19,587 nt of DNA from Actinomycetota bacterium (lineage in GTDB: Bacteria > Actinomycetota > Acidimicrobiia > IMCC26256 > JACDBD01), in assembly GCA_013695115.1 (NCBI GenBank), contig JACDBD010000110.1:1-19587 (forward strand). The letters run 5' to 3'. Made by a program: the position numbers and the translations under genes. The notes below the pieces were generated by a model, which had not been told where the DNA came from, ran no database searches, and was given only the letters and a program-made list of their open reading frames with translations. Shown one piece after another: positions 13,146-19,587 of the stretch (positions are counted from its first letter, which is position 1; every line of letters starts with the position of its first letter).

Positions 13146-15020
13146 GTGGTGAGCGAGGAGGCGCGGGCGGACGAACCAGAGCCGCAGCCGCGCCCCGCCG
13201 ACGAGGTCGACGCCGACCGGGTCGCCGCCGACACGGTCGCCGCCGACAAGGCGGACGACGACAAGGAGGCGCGCCGGGCTGGCTGGCGGCTGATCGGCGC
13301 GACCATCCGGCCCGAGCGGTGGTGGTTGGCCACCGGGATCCTGGCCGGACTGGCGTGGACCGCGGCCCGGGTCACGATCCCGCTGCTGGCCGCGGCCGCC
13401 ATCGACGAGGGGATCCTGAAGAGCGACGAGTCGGCCGTGGTGCGCTTCGCGGTGCTGATCGTCGCGTTCGGCGTCGTCCAGGCCCTCTCCACCGGGCTGC
13501 GGCGCTACTCGGCGTTCCGGATCGCGCTGCGGGTCGAGACCAACCTGCGCGACCGGTTGTTCGCCCACCTGCAACGGCTGCACTTCGCGTTCCATGACGA
13601 GGCCCAGACCGGCCAGCTCATGGCCCGGGCGAACTCCGACATGCAGCAGATCCACGTCGTCGTCGTGCTCCTGCCGCTGACCTCCGCCAGCCTGCTCACG
13701 ATGCTGGCGGTGATGGTGATCATCCTGATCAAGTCGCCCGGGCTCGCGCTGTTGGTTCTCGTGACGTTGCCGTTCCTCAACGTCGCCGCCACCCGCTTCA
13801 CCCGGAAGATCCAGCCGGTGACCCTCGAGCTCCAGGAGGAGCTGGCCGACCTGTCGGGCGTGGTCGAGGAAAGCGTCGCCGGGGTTCGGGTGGTCAAGGG
13901 CTTCGGTGCCGAACCGCTCCAGGCGACGCGCCTGCGACGCGAAGCCGACTCCGTGCTCGAACGCTCGCTCGACGCCGCCCGCCTGCGCGCCGGCTTCATC
14001 CCGTTGGTCGACCTGCTGCCGACTCTCTCGCTGGTCGCGATCCTCTGGTACGGCGGCCATCAGGTCATTAACGGCCACCTCGATCTCGGCTACCTGGTCG
14101 CGTTCAACTCCTACGTCCTCATGCTCATCTGGCCCATGCGCATGCTCGGCATGCTGCTGGCGCAGGCGTCGCGGTCGTCGGCGGCGGCGGGGCGGGTGCA
14201 CGAGGTCCTCGCCACCGAGCCCGCCATCGTCGACGTCACCGGATCGCGCCCGCTGCCCGAAGGCCCGGGGGAGATCCGCTTCGAGGGCGTGCGCTTCGGT
14301 TACGGGGGAGTCGCCGGACCGCCCGTCCTCGACGGGCTCGACCTCACCGTGCGGGGCGGCGAGGCGGTGGCGCTCGTCGGGTCGACCGGCTCGGGCAAGA
14401 CCACCGTCGCCCGGCTCGTCCCCCGCTTCTACGACGTCGACGCCGGCCGGGTGCTCCTCGACGGCGTCGACGTGCGCGCCCTCAGGGTGCGCGACCTGCG
14501 CCGGGCGGTGGGGATCGTGTTCGAGGACACGTTCCTGTTCTCCGACAGCGTGCGCGAGAACATCGCCTTCGCCGACACCGAGGCGTCGATGGACCTCGTC
14601 GAGCGCGCCGCCGAGCTCGCCGGCGCCGACGGTTTCATCGACGACCTGCCCGATGGCTATGACACCGTCATCGGCGAGCACGGGTTCTCGCTGTCGGGCG
14701 GCCAGCGCCAGCGGCTCGCCATCGCCCGGGCGGTGCTCGCCGATCCCCGCGTGCTCATCCTCGACGACGCGACCTCGTCGGTCGACCCCACCAAGGAGCA
14801 CGAGATCCGCTCGGCGCTGCTCGAGGTCATGGCCGAGCGGACGACACTGATCATCGCCCACCGCCCCGCGACCATCGCCCTCGCCGATCGCGTCGTCCTC
14901 CTGGCCGACGGGCAGGTGGCGGCGGAGGGTACCCACGACGAGCTGCTCATCACGTCGCCGCGGTACCGAGACGTGCTGGCCCAGGCCGAGGCGGCCGAGG
15001 CCGCCGGGGCGCGGCGATGA
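13146..15020 (+). CDS. ABC exporter half-transporter with a degenerate ATPase site (heterodimer subunit 1)
   Basis: A 624-residue TMD-NBD protein. An acidic N-terminal tail of about 45 residues (DEVDADRVAADTVAADK region) precedes the membrane domain. The NBD has Walker A GSTGSGKT (412-419) and a canonical signature LSGGQRQR (from 516). The Walker B is ILDDATSSVD, with Asp (D541) in place of the catalytic Glu, and the Q-loop Gln is Glu (E460, in VFEDTFLF). The H-loop His is present. These changes define the non-catalytic half of an asymmetric exporter; its LSGGQ would complete the working site of the next gene's product. GTG at 13149 suits the GGGGAG site better and is an alternative start. 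Substrate unknown. Confidence 0.92.
   Translation: MVSEEARADEPEPQPRPADEVDADRVAADTVAADKADDDKEARRAGWRLIGATIRPERWWLATGILAGLAWTAARVTIPLLAAAAIDEGILKSDESAVVRFAVLIVAFGVVQALSTGLRRYSAFRIALRVETNLRDRLFAHLQRLHFAFHDEAQTGQLMARANSDMQQIHVVVVLLPLTSASLLTMLAVMVIILIKSPGLALLVLVTLPFLNVAATRFTRKIQPVTLELQEELADLSGVVEESVAGVRVVKGFGAEPLQATRLRREADSVLERSLDAARLRAGFIPLVDLLPTLSLVAILWYGGHQVINGHLDLGYLVAFNSYVLMLIWPMRMLGMLLAQASRSSAAAGRVHEVLATEPAIVDVTGSRPLPEGPGEIRFEGVRFGYGGVAGPPVLDGLDLTVRGGEAVALVGSTGSGKTTVARLVPRFYDVDAGRVLLDGVDVRALRVRDLRRAVGIVFEDTFLFSDSVRENIAFADTEASMDLVERAAELAGADGFIDDLPDGYDTVIGEHGFSLSGGQRQRLAIARAVLADPRVLILDDATSSVDPTKEHEIRSALLEVMAERTTLIIAHRPATIALADRVVLLADGQVAAEGTHDELLITSPRYRDVLAQAEAAEAAGARR
13220..13248 (+). repeat. 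Two 14-bp direct repeats at 15-bp period inside the ABC gene tail
   Basis: GGTCGCCGCCGACA occurs at 13220-13233 and again at 13235-13248, in frame. It encodes a duplicated VAADT/VAADK unit in the acidic, probably disordered N-terminal tail. The period of five codons leaves the reading frame intact, as expected for a slippage duplication tolerated in a flexible region. Confidence 0.7.
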
Positions 15021-15050
15021 GAGCCCGGCGATGAGAGCCCGGCGATGAGA
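15009..15050 (+). repeat. Three tandem 14-bp repeats forming stop/start relays between the ABC genes
   Basis: The unit GCSCGGCGATGAGA occurs three times in a row (15009-15022, 15023-15036, 15037-15050; the first differs at one base). Each unit has an ATGA overlap. The first ATGA holds the stop of the upstream gene. Its ATG (15017) opens a short frame, MRARR, ending at TGA 15032-15034, which overlaps the second ATG (15031). That opens an identical MRARR frame, ending at TGA 15046-15048, which overlaps the third ATG (15045), the start of the downstream gene. A ribosome could step along by repeated termination and restart. Confidence 0.75.
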
Positions 15051-16847
15051 GGAGGAGGCGGCGGGCCGCTCGGGCAGATCGCGGTGGATGAGACGCTGAC
15101 CCGCGCCGACGCCACCAAGGTGCTGCGGCGGCTCCGGGAATTGCTGCGTCCGTACCGGGGCCAGATCGCGCTGGCGACCCTGCTGCTGGTTTCGCAGACC
15201 GCGTGCCTGCTCGCGGGGCCCGCCCTCGTGCGCTACGGCATCGACAGCGGCTTGGGACCGGGCGACGGCGGGGCGCTCAACACCGCCGCCATCGTCTACC
15301 TCGTCATCGCCTTCGTCGGCGCGTACCTCGGTCGGCTGGTGATCCTCATGGTCGCCCGGGTGGGCGAGACCTTCCTGCGCGACCTACGCGAGCGCGTCTT
15401 CCGGCACCTGCTGTCGCTCGGGCTCGACTTCTTCGAGCGGGAGAAGACCGGCCGGCTGGTCGCGCGCATGACCTCCGACATCGAGGCGCTCCAGGAGCTC
15501 GTGTCGGTGGGCCTGGTGATGTTCGTGCAGAACGCGCTCATCTTCGTCGGCGCCATCGTCGTCATCTTCCTGCTCAGCTGGCAGCTCGCGCTCTTCGTGC
15601 TCGTTGTCGTGCCGCCGGTCGTGATCGCCAGCCGCTGGTTCCGCCGGGAGTCGAACCGGGCCTACCTCGAGGTTCGCGATCGCATCGGCCAGAACCTCGC
15701 GACCCTCCAGGAGGGGCTGGCCGGCGTGCGAGTCGTGCAGGCGTTCGGTCGCGAGCCGGCAGTGACCCGGCGGTTCCGGGGCACCAACGAGGCGCAGTAC
15801 GACGCCCACCTCGAGACCGTGCGCATCTCGGCCCGTTACTTCCCGTTCGTGGAGTTCTCGGGGGTCTTCGGCACCGCGCTCATCATCGGGATCGGTGGTT
15901 GGTTCGTGAACCGCGACATCGTCACCGTCGGCACGGTGGCGGCATTCGTCCTCTATCTCAACAATCTGTTCGAGCCGGTCCAGCAGCTGAGCCAGCTGTA
16001 CAACCTCGTGCAGCAGTCGGGCGCCGCGCTCCAGAAGCTGTTCGAGCTGCTCGACACCCGCAGCTCCATCACCGAGCGGCCGGGCGCGGTCGACCTCCCC
16101 GACGAGGGGCCCCTCCAGGTCGAGCACGTCACGTTCGGCTACGGCGACGGCGAGCCCGTACTCCACGACGTCACGCTCCCGGTGGCGCCGGGCGAGCGGC
16201 TCGCGCTCGTCGGACCAACCGGCGCGGGCAAGTCGACGCTGGCGAAGCTCATCGCCCGCTTCTACGACCCGCGCGAAGGCAGAGTGCGGTTCGGGGGCGT
16301 CGACCTGCGCGACGCCACGCTGCGTTCGCTGCGCCGGCGCATCGTGGTCGTGCCCCAGGAGGGTTTCCTGTTCGCGGGGACGGTGCGGGACAACATCCGC
16401 TTCGGCTGGGCCGAGGCCACCGACGCCGAGATCGACGATGCCATCTCTGCCCTGGGGCTGACCGAGCGGTTCGACGCGCTGATCGACGGGCTCGACACCG
16501 AGGTCCGCGAGCGGGGGTCACGGCTCTCGGCCGGAGAGCGCCAGCTGGTGTCGCTGACGCGCGCCGCCCTCGCCGACCCGACCCTGCTGGTGCTGGACGA
16601 GGCGACCTCGAACCTCGACCCCGGCACCGAGCGGACGGTCGAGCAGGCCCTCGAACGCCTGATGGAGGGCCGGACGGTCGTGGTGATCGCCCACCGGCTC
16701 TCGACCGCCGAGCGCGCCGACCGCATCGCGGTGGTCGACGAGGGTCGCCTGGCCGAGCTCGGTACGCACGAGGAGCTGTTGGGGCGGGAGGGCTGCTACG
16801 CCAGCCTCTACGCCGCGTGGATGGCAGCACCGGCCGCCACCGGATGA
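15045..16847 (+). CDS. ABC exporter half-transporter with a catalytic ATPase site (heterodimer subunit 2)
   Basis: A 600-residue TMD-NBD protein. Helices run through residues about 40-320. The NBD has Walker A GPTGAGKST (from 390), Q-loop Gln in VVPQEGFLF, Walker B LLVLDEATSNLD with the catalytic Glu (E519), and H-loop His in VVIAHRLST. The signature, however, is LSAGERQ (from 494) in place of LSGGQ. The changes complement those of the upstream gene: this subunit brings Walker A/B to the good site and its weak signature to the poor one, as in heterodimeric bacterial exporters. The ATG at 15045 is the third start in the tandem repeat. Further in-frame starts (GTG in AVDETL) are possible. Confidence 0.93.
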   Translation: MRGGGGGPLGQIAVDETLTRADATKVLRRLRELLRPYRGQIALATLLLVSQTACLLAGPALVRYGIDSGLGPGDGGALNTAAIVYLVIAFVGAYLGRLVILMVARVGETFLRDLRERVFRHLLSLGLDFFEREKTGRLVARMTSDIEALQELVSVGLVMFVQNALIFVGAIVVIFLLSWQLALFVLVVVPPVVIASRWFRRESNRAYLEVRDRIGQNLATLQEGLAGVRVVQAFGREPAVTRRFRGTNEAQYDAHLETVRISARYFPFVEFSGVFGTALIIGIGGWFVNRDIVTVGTVAAFVLYLNNLFEPVQQLSQLYNLVQQSGAALQKLFELLDTRSSITERPGAVDLPDEGPLQVEHVTFGYGDGEPVLHDVTLPVAPGERLALVGPTGAGKSTLAKLIARFYDPREGRVRFGGVDLRDATLRSLRRRIVVVPQEGFLFAGTVRDNIRFGWAEATDAEIDDAISALGLTERFDALIDGLDTEVRERGSRLSAGERQLVSLTRAALADPTLLVLDEATSNLDPGTERTVEQALERLMEGRTVVVIAHRLSTAERADRIAVVDEGRLAELGTHEELLGREGCYASLYAAWMAAPAATG

Positions 16848-16851
16848 GAGA

Positions 16852-16873
16852 TTGATGCGCGTCAGCGCATCAA
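16852..16873. terminator. Bidirectional terminator-like hairpin between convergent genes
   Basis: TTGATGCGC (16852-16860) and GCGCATCAA (16865-16873) form a perfect 9-bp stem with a 4-nt GTCA loop. It starts 4 bp after the ABC exporter stop. The loop contains the stop codon of the leftward dehydrogenase-like gene, so the last three codons of that gene form one arm. Position and perfection suggest it ends both transcripts, although no T-run follows on either side. Confidence 0.55.
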
Positions 16874-17923
16874 GCCCTTCCCCGTGACCAGGGGCAGGTC
16901 GAGGGGCGAGAGGAGGCCCGGCGGCGCCTCGCAGACTGCCGGGATCGCGTTGAGCATCCGCATCGCGGTCATGAGCAGGCCGCCGGCGTTGTGGTCGCCG
17001 CCTTCGCCCACGAACTCGAGCTCCAGCTTGATCTCGGGGTCACCCTCGAGCAGCACGCGGTAGGAGCCCTGGCCGCTCGGCTGGGGCCAGTCGGGGGCGG
17101 CGGTGTCGTGCATGCGGGTGACGTGCTCGACGATGACACGTGGCTCACCGCCGACGATGCCCTGCACCTCGAAGCGCAGCCCGGCCATCGTGCCTTTCTC
17201 GATCGTGCCGCTGGGCACCGTGAACGTCTCGGTCGCGGCCCACTTCTCGTGGGTCTCGCGGACGTCCTCGAGCTCGACGCCGAGCCCGGCCGCCATCGCG
17301 TGCACCGCCCCGCCCCACGCCAGCGCGAGCACGCCCGGTAGGAGGAGGAGCGGGGTGTCGTCGAGGGGAGTGCCGAAGCCCATGGTCTCGAACAGCACCT
17401 CGGGTTGGTCGTACGTGTCGTAGTTGAGGATCTCCATCACCCGCATCGAGTCGATCCGCTTCGAGAAGCCCGACATCACCAGCGGGATTAGGTCGTTGGC
17501 GAACCCGGGGTCGATGCCCGAGGTGAAGCACGACGTCCGCCCCTTCTCGCACGCGGTCTGGAGCGGGTCGGTGTAGCGACTCGGCGCCGAGGGCGGGAAC
17601 ACGAGCGGCACCACCGAGGTGGACACGACGTTGGCGCCGGACTCCAGGATGCGGGCCATGTCGGCGACCGCTTCGTCGGGGCGCAGGTCACCCGTTGCCA
17701 TGTATGACACGCAGTCGGCGCCGAGCGCGAGCACCTCGTCCGGATCGGTGGTCGCGGTCACCCCGACCGGTTCGGTGCCGGCGAGCTCGCCCGCGTCGCG
17801 ACCGGCCTTGTCCTCGCTGTGGACGAGGAGGCCGACGAGCTCGAGCTCGGGGTGCTCGATGATGGCCCGCAGCGCGAGGCGGCCGACGTTTCCCGTGCTC
17901 CATTGAACGACCCGGTACGTCAC
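16862..17923 (-). CDS. NAD(P)-dependent amine dehydrogenase / dihydrodipicolinate-reductase-like protein
   Basis: A 353-residue oxidoreductase with an N-terminal Rossmann segment, YRVVQWSTGNVGRLALRAI, whose GxxG loop is S9-TGNVGR. The DDHILV-like portion is LELVGLLVHSEDKAGRDAGELAG, as in dihydrodipicolinate reductases and 2,4-diaminopentanoate dehydrogenase relatives. Actinobacteria carry many such proteins annotated as amine-dehydrogenase family; the substrate is unknown. The middle has TSGIDPGFANDLIP and the end GLLMTAMRMLNAIPAVCEAPPGL, both of which I recognise from this family. It is not the lysine-pathway DapB, which is shorter. GTG start; AAGGAGG (17940-17934) lies 10 nt upstream, the clearest ribosome-binding site in the window. 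It stands alone. Confidence 0.85.
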   Translation of the reverse strand: MTYRVVQWSTGNVGRLALRAIIEHPELELVGLLVHSEDKAGRDAGELAGTEPVGVTATTDPDEVLALGADCVSYMATGDLRPDEAVADMARILESGANVVSTSVVPLVFPPSAPSRYTDPLQTACEKGRTSCFTSGIDPGFANDLIPLVMSGFSKRIDSMRVMEILNYDTYDQPEVLFETMGFGTPLDDTPLLLLPGVLALAWGGAVHAMAAGLGVELEDVRETHEKWAATETFTVPSGTIEKGTMAGLRFEVQGIVGGEPRVIVEHVTRMHDTAAPDWPQPSGQGSYRVLLEGDPEIKLELEFVGEGGDHNAGGLLMTAMRMLNAIPAVCEAPPGLLSPLDLPLVTGKGLMR

Positions 17924-17976
17924 GCCGGAGACGCCTCCTTTTCCGCTCGGGCCGCTCGGGCCCGGGCTCGCTGCGC

Positions 17977-17991
17977 CGCAGGGTACCTGCG
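17977..17991 (-). promoter_or_regulatory. -10 candidate inside a short hairpin between the ECF operon and the dehydrogenase-like gene
   Basis: On the minus strand TACCCT (17985-17980) fits TANNNT and would give the downstream gene a leader of about 50 nt containing its strong AAGGAGG. The same bases form a 6-bp inverted repeat (CGCAGG, 17977-17982; CCTGCG, 17986-17991), placed 11 bp after the stop of the ECF S-component gene. It could therefore end the upstream transcript, bind a regulator, or be chance. Confidence 0.3.
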
Positions 17992-18001
17992 CCGCGGTCG
18001 C

Positions 18002-18808
18002 TCACCTCAGCTCCACCGCCGGTTCCAGCCGGTGGGCGAAGCGGCGCAGCGTGCGCAGCACCGCCGACCCAGTGAGGGCGATCAGCAGCGCGTTGCAGAG
18101 CGCGGTGGCGGCGTCCCACCCGAACGATGTGGCCACGTAGAACGTCCAGTAGTGCTCGAGCGTGCCGGTGAACCCGAGGCCCGGGCGCCACGAGGTCGGG
18201 CCGTCGCCGTGCAGGAACGGCCACGACCACAGGTTCATGATCGCCCCGTAGACGAAGCTCCAGCCCCAGCCGTAGGCGGTGAGAACTGCAACCTCGAGGC
18301 GAGGGTCGAGGCGGGCGGTCACCCGTCCCAGCAGCCCGGCGGCGCCGCCCATCCAGCCGAGCGCGAGCATCTGGAACGGGAGCCACGGCCCGATGCCGCC
18401 GGTGATGACGGCCGAGGTCGCCATCGCGCAAATGCCGAGCAGCAGCCCGAAGCGGGGGCCGAACGCCGCGCCCGCCAGCACCACGAGGAAGAGCAGGCCG
18501 GCGTTGTTGCCGGGCAGGTCGACCAGCCTGAGCAGCCCCGCAAACGCCGACAACACGCCGAGCACGGCCACGGTGGCGCCGTTCATCGTGCCGCGGCGCA
18601 CCTCGAGCATGACCGCCCCGACGACCAGCGCACCGATCAGCGCGGCGACCAGCGGCGCGTCGCCACCGTGGGCCTGCTCCGGGAACGCCTCGGCCGGCAG
18701 CCAGAACGGGTAGAGGAAGGCGGCGGTGCCGACGACGAGCATGAGCACGTACACGGTCGCCGGACGCAGGCGCGCCGGACGCGAGAGTGCGACCGCGGTC
18801 GCGCTCAC
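18002..18808 (-). CDS. ECF transporter substrate-binding (S) component
   Basis: A 268-residue integral membrane protein. Hydrophobic helices include VYVLMLVVGTAAFLYPFWLP, LVAALIGALVVGAVML, ATVAVLGVLSAFAGLL, LLFLVVLAGAAFG, FGLLLGICAMATSAVI and further C-terminal helices. The stretch SAVITGGIGPWLPFQMLALGWMGG is characteristic of S components of energy-coupling-factor vitamin or metal transporters. It is longer than the usual 170-220 residues, with a loop near LHGDGPTSWRPGLGFTGTLEHYW that may carry specificity. The substrate (a vitamin, precursor or metal) cannot be deduced. It is translationally coupled to the ATPase gene by a 4-bp GTGA overlap (18805-18808). A T component is not in the window and may lie upstream, to the right. 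Confidence 0.87.
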   Translation of the reverse strand: MSATAVALSRPARLRPATVYVLMLVVGTAAFLYPFWLPAEAFPEQAHGGDAPLVAALIGALVVGAVMLEVRRGTMNGATVAVLGVLSAFAGLLRLVDLPGNNAGLLFLVVLAGAAFGPRFGLLLGICAMATSAVITGGIGPWLPFQMLALGWMGGAAGLLGRVTARLDPRLEVAVLTAYGWGWSFVYGAIMNLWSWPFLHGDGPTSWRPGLGFTGTLEHYWTFYVATSFGWDAATALCNALLIALTGSAVLRTLRRFAHRLEPAVELR

Positions 18809-19587
18809 CGTTCCACCATCGCCGTCTCGACCTCCTCGACGGTCAGGTACGGCGGCGCCACCCGCAGCACCTGGGGGGCGAACAGCGAGCCGGCGAGGAC
18901 CGAACGCGCCGGTCCCTCGGCCACGACGTCGCCGTCGCCGAGCACGACCGCGCGGGTCGCGCAGCGGGCGGCGAGCTCGACGTCGTGGGTGGCGAGCATC
19001 ACCGCGCCCCCGGCGCGGGCGTGCTGGCCGACGGCGTGCTCGAGCGCGGCGCGCGACGCCGCGTCCATACCCCGGGTGGGCTCGTCGAGGAGCAGCACGT
19101 CGGCGCCTCCGACGGCCACCGCTGCGATCGCGACCCGCTGGCGCTCGCCACCGGCGAGGCTGCGGGGGTGCCGCTCGGCGACGTCGTCGAGGTGGAGCGC
19201 GCCGAGCCAGCGGTGGACGGCGTCGGCGTCGGAACGGTGCAGTAGCCGCAGCGTCTCGGTGAGCTCGCGCCGCACCGTGGGTGCGAACAGGAGCGCGTTC
19301 GGGTCCTGGGGCACGTAGGCCACGGTCCCGGCGCCGGTGATGGTCCCGCGGGCGGGTTCGAGGAGCCGGCCGAGGGCCCGCAGCAGCGTGGTCTTGCCCG
19401 CGCCGTTGCGCCCGAGCACCGCCACGACCTCGCCCCGGGCGACGTCGAGCGAGACGCCCCGCAGGACGTCGCACCCGTCGAGCTCGACCTCCAGGCCACG
19501 CGCCGACACCAGCGGCTCACCCGCAGCGGGCGCGCTCGCCTCGGGATCGGGGCCGGGGGGCAGGTCGGCGGCGGCGGCGAAGCGGCG
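18805..19587 (-). CDS. ECF transporter ATPase, truncated by the window edge (probably a two-domain fusion)
   Basis: The reading frame is open to the right edge, so the start is not in view. The visible ATP-binding domain begins near 19509 (SARGLEVELDG) and has Walker A GRNGAGKTTLL, Q-loop VAYVPQDPNALLFAPTVRREL, signature LAGGERQR, Walker B VLLLDEPTRGMD and H-loop ATHDVE. The PQDP and DEPTRG patterns are typical of EcfA/CbiO-type ATPases. Before it lies a proline- and alanine-rich segment (DLPPGPDPEASAPAAGEP), which looks like a linker, so this is probably the second half of a fused A-A' ATPase. A GTG at 19509 could start a shorter protein, but the open frame upstream argues against it. It overlaps the S-component gene by 4 bp. 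Confidence 0.88.
   Translation of the reverse strand, partial: RRFAAAADLPPGPDPEASAPAAGEPLVSARGLEVELDGCDVLRGVSLDVARGEVVAVLGRNGAGKTTLLRALGRLLEPARGTITGAGTVAYVPQDPNALLFAPTVRRELTETLRLLHRSDADAVHRWLGALHLDDVAERHPRSLAGGERQRVAIAAVAVGGADVLLLDEPTRGMDAASRAALEHAVGQHARAGGAVMLATHDVELAARCATRAVVLGDGDVVAEGPARSVLAGSLFAPQVLRVAPPYLTVEEVETAMVER

Noticed and set aside
13220..13248. Short direct repeats considered as a CRISPR or regulatory array
   Set aside because: Only two units exist, in frame, without spacers; they encode a duplicated VAAD unit in a flexible tail.
12669..14936. A 755-codon open frame on the minus strand opposite the first heterodimer ABC gene
   Set aside because: Composition is that of an antisense shadow, and it crosses three real genes.

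Overview
The window is very GC-rich (about 70% by eye) with strong G/C preference at third codon positions. Many starts are GTG, co-directional genes often overlap by 4 bp (GTGA or ATGA), and several genes have a TANNNT -10 box 6-8 bp before the start codon, as in leaderless mRNAs. These traits, together with the protein families present, point to an actinobacterium; an Acidimicrobiia-like lineage is my best guess, not a demonstrated assignment. I see no rRNA, tRNA, CRISPR array, transposase or phage gene.

Layout. (1) 100-992: an Xre-type HTH gene and an AbiEii-like nucleotidyltransferase gene form a compact toxin-antitoxin-like operon behind a perfect TATAAT box embedded in a palindrome. (2) 993-3126: a gene-poor stretch with protein-like scraps, then a leftward homodimer-type ABC exporter. 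(3) 3284-5989: an acyl-CoA dehydrogenase, a leftward ABM-domain protein, and a rightward MaoC/HIT/small-membrane-protein set. The ABM and MaoC genes diverge from overlapping -10 boxes. (4) 6032-8360: an unrecognised protein with a ribbon-helix-helix-like C-terminus, then an exported M1-type metallopeptidase that seems to start at a CTG codon. (5) 8361-8535: a convergent intergenic region with three inverted repeats. (6) 11266-8536, leftward: DrrA-like ATPase, ABC-2 permease and an epoxide-hydrolase-like enzyme, all overlapping by 4 bp. (7) 11361-13049: a metallo-beta-lactamase-fold hydrolase coupled to a flavin reductase, then an 81-residue SDR-like stub. (8) 13146-16847: two ABC exporter half-transporters with complementary degenerate motifs, so probably an asymmetric heterodimer. 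Their junction is a threefold 14-bp tandem repeat that creates two six-codon relay ORFs. (9) 16862-17923, leftward: an NAD(P)-binding amine dehydrogenase/dihydrodipicolinate-reductase-like enzyme, sharing a terminator-like hairpin with the ABC pair. (10) 18002-19587, leftward: an ECF transporter S component coupled to an ECF ATPase that runs off the window.

Functionally this is mostly chromosomal metabolism (CoA-ester, flavin and NAD-linked enzymes) mixed with four transport systems. No large novel multi-gene system is evident. The most unusual signals are small-scale: the relay of stop/start overlaps at 15009-15050, the overlapping divergent promoters at 4789-4798, the palindrome-embedded promoter of the HTH/nucleotidyltransferase pair, the repeated TAAT operator-like site before the ribbon-helix-helix-like gene, and the probable CTG start of the peptidase.
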